Assembly (NCBI GenBank): GCA_965230525.1
Contig: OZ246008.1
Span: forward strand, 186,001 to 250,000
DNA: 64,000 nucleotides
DNA from: GCA-002733465 sp965230525
GTDB taxonomy: Bacteria > Pseudomonadota > Gammaproteobacteria > Enterobacterales > Kangiellaceae
Direction: 5' to 3'
The position numbers and the translations under genes were made by a program. Positions 60,135 to 64,000 of this stretch are shown here, one piece after another (the first letter of the stretch is position 1; the number at the start of each line of letters is the position of its first letter). The notes under the pieces are model-generated. The model ran no database searches, was not told the origin of the DNA, and saw only the letters and a program-made list of their open reading frames with translations.

Positions 60135-62855
60135 ATGAGTAGAGACGATCCTAAAGATGCAGTTGAAACCGTTGCGTTTATCAATGGCCAGCCCTATAGA
60201 ATTAAATCCGGTGAGTCGATCCTACAATTCGCTACACGTCATCAGTTTTCGATTCCAACCTTGTGTGATGATTCTCGGTTAGAAGCTTTTGGTGCCTGTC
60301 GAGTATGCTCAGTCGATGTCGCATTAAAACCCGATGGCCCCACCAAAGTGATGGCTTCTTGTCATACTCCCATCGCAGAAGGGATGCATATTCAAACCGA
60401 CTCGCCTTCAATACGTAAGCTGCGCAAGAACATCGTCGAGCTGGTTCTTACCGATCACCCGCTTGACTGTCTAACTTGTGAAGTCAATGGCAACTGCGAG
60501 CTGCAAGATGTGGCTGCCGATGTCGGCATTAGAAATGTACGCTATAAAAATGCTGCAAATCATGGCCACTATGAAAAGGATACCTCTCACCCCTACATGC
60601 GAAGTGATCTTTCTAAATGTATAAACTGTTATCGTTGTGTACGAGCTTGTGATGAAATTCAAGGTGAATTTGTGTTGGGTATTGAAGGCAGAGGATTTGC
60701 CAGTAAAATCATTAAGGGGGGAAATTTATCATTTGATGAATCTGCCTGCGTCTCATGTGGAGCGTGTGCTCAAACCTGCCCGACTTCGGCAATCAGTGAT
60801 GTATTTGAAAGTAAATCGGTACAAGCGCAAGAAAAGATTAGAACCGTCTGTTCTTATTGTGGTGTGGGTTGTAATTTAGAAGTGGCGGTAAAGAATAACG
60901 AAGTCTTGTCTATTAGAGCTCCTAATGATGCAGAAGTCAATCAAGGCCACACCTGTTTGAAAGGTCGATATGCATGGCGTTTTTATAACCATCCGGATCG
61001 ATTAACTTCTCCGTTAATTAAAAAGAACGGCGAATTTGTTAATGCAAGTTGGGATGAGGCATACCGTTTAATCGCCTCCAAGTTAACGGAATTAAAACTA
61101 ACTTTTGGTGGTGATAGTATTGCTGGCATTTCTTCTGCGCGATGTACCAATGAAGAAAACTATTTAATGCAAAAGTTATTGCGGGCTGTCATTAACACAA
61201 ACAATATCGATTGTTGTGCGCGGGTTTGCCACTCCCCCACCGCATACGGCATGCAACAATCTTTTGGAACCGGCGCCGCCACCAATTCAATTAAAGACAT
61301 AGAGCACACTCAATTTATAATGGTGATTGGTGCAAACCCCACATCAGCCCACCCAGTCACGGGTGCGAAGATAAAACAAAAATTAATGAAGGGGCTTCCT
61401 TCGATAGTAATCGATCCGGTACAAACAGAAGTGGCGCGCTACGCAACCTATCATCTGCAACTTCGCCCAGGAACTAATGTGGCGTTGCTCAATATGATGA
61501 GTTATTTCATTATCCAAGCCGATTTAGTTGACCAAGATTTTATCGAACAGCGTTGCGAAGACTGGCCAAGCTTTAAAGAGAATATTTTAGCTTTGGATAT
61601 AAACCAGCTAGAAGCGATTACCGGCGTTAAACAAGAATTAGTCCGACAAGCTGCAATTGCTTATGCCAAAGCAGACCGCGCCATGAGTTTCCATGGTTTA
61701 GGGGTGACTGAGCATTCGCAGGGCAGCCGAACTGTTATGAATATTGCTAATTTGGCGATGATGACTGGCAATATCGGCCGGGTTGGCGTTGGGGTGAATC
61801 CCTTAAGAGGCCAAAATAATGTACAAGGTGCTGCTGACATGGGCTGCCAGCCTCATCAAGGCGCGGGTTACTTGCCGGTCGATATTGCAGAAAACCGCAA
61901 GAAATATGAAGTGCATTATGGTGTGGAAATGCCGACTACCGATGGCTTGAAAATTCCGCAGATGTTTAATGCCGCGATCGATGGCAAACTTAAAGCCCTT
62001 TGGGTACTCGGTGAAGATATAGCCCAAACCGATCCAAATCAGCAACATGTTTTGCAAGCACTCGAAAATTTAGACTTTTTAATTGTGCAAGAAATTTTTA
62101 TGTCAGAAACGGCCAAGCTAGCTGACATAGTTTTGCCGGGCTCTTCTTTCTTAGAAAAATCAGGCACCTTTACCAATGGTGAACGAAGAATTCAAGCGGT
62201 TAATGCGGCCGTAAAACCGTTAGCCGGTTGTAAAACTGATGGTCAAATTCTTGCTGACATGATCGAGCGAATGAGTGGCAAAACGCAAAGTGCTGAGCCC
62301 GATGAGCTACTCAAAGAGATCTCGCAAATCGTACCTTTCTTTGCTGGGGTTAAGTGGGATGAATTAGGTCAACAAGGTAAGCAATGGCCGGTATTAGATG
62401 ATGGAAAGGATACTGATATTTTACATATAGGAGAATTTAGACGAGGCAAAGGAAAGTTTCATTATTACCCTTGGCAAGAAACCCAAGAGATGCTCGACAA
62501 TAGCCAAGCTTTTCCTTTTATTTTAACCACTAGTCGAGTTCTTGAACATTACAATGCCGCCACAATGACCAGAAGAACCCGTAATGGTGACATTGTTGAT
62601 AAGGATATTTTATTAATTCATCCAAACGATGCCAAACAAAAAAACATTCAGAATCATCAGCAAGTCAAGCTAAGTAGCCATCGTGGTGAAATTGAAATGG
62701 TTGCCGAGTTGAGTGAAAAAGTAAAACCGGGGGTTTTGTTTACTACTTTTCATTTTCCCGAGTTGATGGTTAATCGATTGACTGGGGATGTTTGTGATAC
62801 TGAGACAATGTGTCCGGAGTATAAAGTTGTGGCGGTGGACGTTAAAAGGGTTTAG
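60135..62855 (+). CDS. fdsA: Formate dehydrogenase alpha subunit (molybdopterin enzyme)
   Basis: This 906-residue catalytic subunit has GGAGG before ATG 60135. In order it has a [2Fe-2S] domain (CDDSRLEAFGACRVC and Cys76), a His-Cys3 cluster (HPLDCLTCEVNGNC), two ferredoxin [4Fe-4S] motifs (CINCYRCVRAC, CVSCGACAQTC), a further [4Fe-4S] cluster (CSYCGVGC) and the Mo-bis-MGD domains. The metal ligand is Cys365 in ARVCHSPTAYG, coded by TGC, so it is not a selenoprotein. FdsC and FdsD are not found nearby. A perfect terminator overlaps the stop codon. Confidence 0.94.
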   Translation: MSRDDPKDAVETVAFINGQPYRIKSGESILQFATRHQFSIPTLCDDSRLEAFGACRVCSVDVALKPDGPTKVMASCHTPIAEGMHIQTDSPSIRKLRKNIVELVLTDHPLDCLTCEVNGNCELQDVAADVGIRNVRYKNAANHGHYEKDTSHPYMRSDLSKCINCYRCVRACDEIQGEFVLGIEGRGFASKIIKGGNLSFDESACVSCGACAQTCPTSAISDVFESKSVQAQEKIRTVCSYCGVGCNLEVAVKNNEVLSIRAPNDAEVNQGHTCLKGRYAWRFYNHPDRLTSPLIKKNGEFVNASWDEAYRLIASKLTELKLTFGGDSIAGISSARCTNEENYLMQKLLRAVINTNNIDCCARVCHSPTAYGMQQSFGTGAATNSIKDIEHTQFIMVIGANPTSAHPVTGAKIKQKLMKGLPSIVIDPVQTEVARYATYHLQLRPGTNVALLNMMSYFIIQADLVDQDFIEQRCEDWPSFKENILALDINQLEAITGVKQELVRQAAIAYAKADRAMSFHGLGVTEHSQGSRTVMNIANLAMMTGNIGRVGVGVNPLRGQNNVQGAADMGCQPHQGAGYLPVDIAENRKKYEVHYGVEMPTTDGLKIPQMFNAAIDGKLKALWVLGEDIAQTDPNQQHVLQALENLDFLIVQEIFMSETAKLADIVLPGSSFLEKSGTFTNGERRIQAVNAAVKPLAGCKTDGQILADMIERMSGKTQSAEPDELLKEISQIVPFFAGVKWDELGQQGKQWPVLDDGKDTDILHIGEFRRGKGKFHYYPWQETQEMLDNSQAFPFILTTSRVLEHYNAATMTRRTRNGDIVDKDILLIHPNDAKQKNIQNHQQVKLSSHRGEIEMVAELSEKVKPGVLFTTFHFPELMVNRLTGDVCDTETMCPEYKVVAVDVKRV

Positions 62856-62888
62856 GCTTTGTAAGTTGCGGCTTACAAAGCCTCTTAT
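62854..62888 (+). terminator. Terminator of the formate dehydrogenase operon
   Basis: AGGCTTTGTAAG (62854-62865) and CTTACAAAGCCT (62872-62883) pair perfectly over 12 bases around TTGCGG. The stem starts inside the fdsA stop codon. CTTATTCT follows, so the T run is imperfect. Confidence 0.75.
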
Positions 62889-62895
62889 TCTAAGA

Positions 62896-63060
62896 GCGGT
62901 TTCGCAGCGCTAAAGCTTGCCTGCGAGTTACTTTTGGAAAGCTCCAAAAGTAACCAAAAGAGCTTATCGCTTAGTCAGCTGGACTCCGAGATTTAGCTAG
63001 CCTTTTTACTTTGCTTAGTCTTTAGCGCCCACCATCCGTTCGGCTTTAGGCCGTTATGCG
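62896..63060 (+). repeat. Dispersed repeat, copy B
   Basis: It begins GCGGTTTCGCAGCGCTAAAG and continues CTTGCCTGCGAG. It includes an AGTTACTTTTGGAAAGCTCCAAAAGTAAC hairpin at about 62926-62954 and ends near GCCGTTATGCGG. The core is shared with copy A at 2493 and copy C at 63256; the end (GCGCCCACCATCCGTTCG) resembles copy A. Confidence 0.7.
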
Positions 63061-63130
63061 GACACAAGTTACTCATTTGATTAGTGTGTATTTAACTTTA
63101 AGTATGTAAGAAACTATGCCTAAAAATTAA

Positions 63131-63244
63131 ATGTTATCAAAATCAGAATTAGAAAATGCTTTATTGATGCGTAACTTGTCTAATCAAAAACTGCCTAAGG
63201 ATATACTCGAGGTCAGGCGTTTTCTCTCACGTCAACTAAATTAG
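63131..63244 (+). CDS. Possible 37-residue protein between inverted repeats
   Basis: The frame from ATG 63131 to TAG 63244 encodes a basic, helical peptide (MLSKSELENALLMRNLSNQK, then LPKDILEVRRFLSRQLN). Composition looks gene-like, with no rare aromatic clusters, but there is no clear ribosome site. It lies between repeat copies B and C, so it may be cargo of that element. I recognise no family. Confidence 0.35.
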   Translation: MLSKSELENALLMRNLSNQKLPKDILEVRRFLSRQLN

Positions 63245-63255
63245 AATTTATGATA

Positions 63256-63374
63256 ACGGTGCCCTGCTGGCCAAGCAATTGGCTTTTTTGTTTACTTTCG
63301 TCTAAGAACGCCTACTCTTGGTTTAGCTATTGAAAAAAGTAAATCGCAGGCAAGCTTTAGCGCTGCGAAACCGC
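63256..63374 (-). repeat. Dispersed repeat, copy C, inverted relative to copy B
   Basis: Read on the minus strand it begins GCGGTTTCGCAGCGCTAAAG and continues CTTGCCTGCGATTTACTTTT, matching the first 34 bases of copy B with about two differences. AGTAGGCGTTCTTAGACG and GAAAGTAAAC then match the inside of copy A. Copies B and C face each other and enclose about 195 bases. Confidence 0.7.
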
Positions 63375-63410
63375 CCTTAAGAAATCACTTAAACTCATTA
63401 CCCTACACAC

Positions 63411-63441
63411 AAAAAAAGAGCCATAAAAAGGCTCTTTTTTT
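63411..63441. terminator. Strong Rho-independent terminator
   Basis: AAAAAAAGAGCC (63411-63422) pairs with GGCTCTTTTTTT (63430-63441) over 12 bases around ATAAAAA. On the minus strand it follows the stop of the gene at 63454 by 12 bases, and the A run becomes its T run. Confidence 0.9.
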
Positions 63442-63453
63442 AAATCTCCCATT

Positions 63454-64000
63454 TTAGTGATCCAAAACTCTACTAATCAATATCCCCGCTACAACAGCCC
63501 CTAACAAAGGCGTCTTAACATGCCCACAATGTCGACTATGATAATGCGGATGATATCGCCCTCTTCTATCATAGTATCCATAATCATAAGCGTGATAGTT
63601 GCCATAGATATCATAGTATCCGTAAAAGGTTCCATAGTAATCCGAGTGACTCGCTACATGTCTTCCGTTGTAATGGTAGTGACCATGCCCCCTATGCCAG
63701 CGACGCTTGTGCGAATGATGCTTGTGCGAGTGGCGATATTTTTTATGATGACCATGGTCGTGTCGATGCTTCGAATATCGACGATGCTTTTTTTCATGAC
63801 GACGTTCATGACGTCTTTCATGTCGCTTTTCTCTACGAGATTGACGGTCTTCACGACGCGCTTGTCTTCTTTCTCGGCTTTTTTCGCGACGGTCTTTGGC
63901 CTTTTCACGACGCTCGCTTCGTCTTTCATGTTTTCGGTCTTTGCGATTTTCATCCGATTTGGCTAAACGATAATCAGCTTTGTTAACCCCAGTAAGACTT
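63454..64000 (-). CDS. His/Arg-rich protein, C-terminal part (partial)
   Basis: From the right edge a minus-strand frame runs 182 codons to TAA 63454-63456. It reads LTGVNKADYRLAKSDENRKD, then a highly charged Arg/Glu/His run (RKHERRSERREKAKDRREKS), a His/Tyr-rich stretch (HRHDHGHHKKYRHSHKHH and YYGTFYGYYDIYGNYHAYD) and a hydrophobic end (LLGAVVAGILISRVLDH). The start is beyond the window. Codon choice and the terminator support it over the overlapping plus-strand frame. It resembles envelope or secreted proteins with possible metal-binding His clusters. Confidence 0.72.
   Translation of the reverse strand, partial: SLTGVNKADYRLAKSDENRKDRKHERRSERREKAKDRREKSRERRQARREDRQSRREKRHERRHERRHEKKHRRYSKHRHDHGHHKKYRHSHKHHSHKRRWHRGHGHYHYNGRHVASHSDYYGTFYGYYDIYGNYHAYDYGYYDRRGRYHPHYHSRHCGHVKTPLLGAVVAGILISRVLDH

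Noticed and set aside
60135..62855. Selenocysteine at the formate dehydrogenase active site
   Set aside because: The metal ligand codon at residue 365 is a normal Cys codon (TGC), with no in-frame TGA.
63520..63966. Plus-strand frame with many Met, Val and Ser codons
   Set aside because: It is the complement of the His/Arg-rich minus-strand gene, has no ribosome site, and its repeated hydrophobic residues follow from His/Arg codons on the other strand.

Overview
The window looks like chromosomal DNA of an AT-rich (about 40 % G+C by eye) marine-type gammaproteobacterium. The best taxonomic clue is the order pomB-pomA / xseB-ispA-dxs, the arrangement known from Vibrio, Shewanella and relatives. 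A TonB-dependent receptor, TamA/TamB, several secreted peptidases and an NAD-linked formate dehydrogenase fit this. I cannot name a genus; something in or near Kangiellaceae/Alteromonadales is a guess.

Layout: 1-2050 is the end of a thiamine uptake and salvage operon (outer membrane receptor, YkoF-like binding protein, PnuT-type permease, thiamine kinase-like enzyme). 2150-3051 holds an orphan phage-like winged-helix protein and a degenerate dispersed repeat. 3052-8056 is the flagellar stator plus isoprenoid block. 8141-14054 is a fatty-acyl/aldehyde metabolism run (acyl-CoA dehydrogenase, atypical SDR, ALDH8-like dehydrogenase, lipoprotein, KAS III-like synthase). 14212-22358 holds three secreted beta-lactamase-fold hydrolases, a trypsin-like protease and a two-component system. 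Two of the hydrolases are paralogues that share a GGTTAAC-N5-GTTAACC element, and one has lost its catalytic residues. 22604-24192 carries a TPR-like protein and a LysR regulator.

The most notable region is 25338-31941: an integron cassette array with no integrase in the window. Ten attC-like sites separate cassettes whose genes all lie on the minus strand, and most genes end inside their own attC. The cassettes encode a SUKH protein, a 412-residue PD-(D/E)XK nuclease-like protein, several small membrane proteins and unknowns. One cassette has no convincing gene, and one has been invaded by decayed IS3 and RAYT/REP elements. The minus-strand genes at 24430-25312 adjoin the array, but no attC closes them.

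32263-36461 has a small membrane protein, a MarR-GNAT fusion, a cupin, a secreted Ser/Ala/Asn/Gln-rich protein ending in four-residue repeats, and an outer membrane barrel. 36692-43001 has an M16 protease and a subtilase divergent from an ECF sigma / anti-sigma / lipoprotein operon. 44571-50215 is tamA-tamB. 50256-58181 mixes a Tat-exported PLP enzyme, fdhD, an S9 peptidase operon and a BNR-type lipoprotein. 58471-62855 is formate dehydrogenase, whose beta subunit fuses NuoE-like and NuoF-like parts. The right end has two inverted copies of the dispersed repeat and a partial His/Arg-rich protein.
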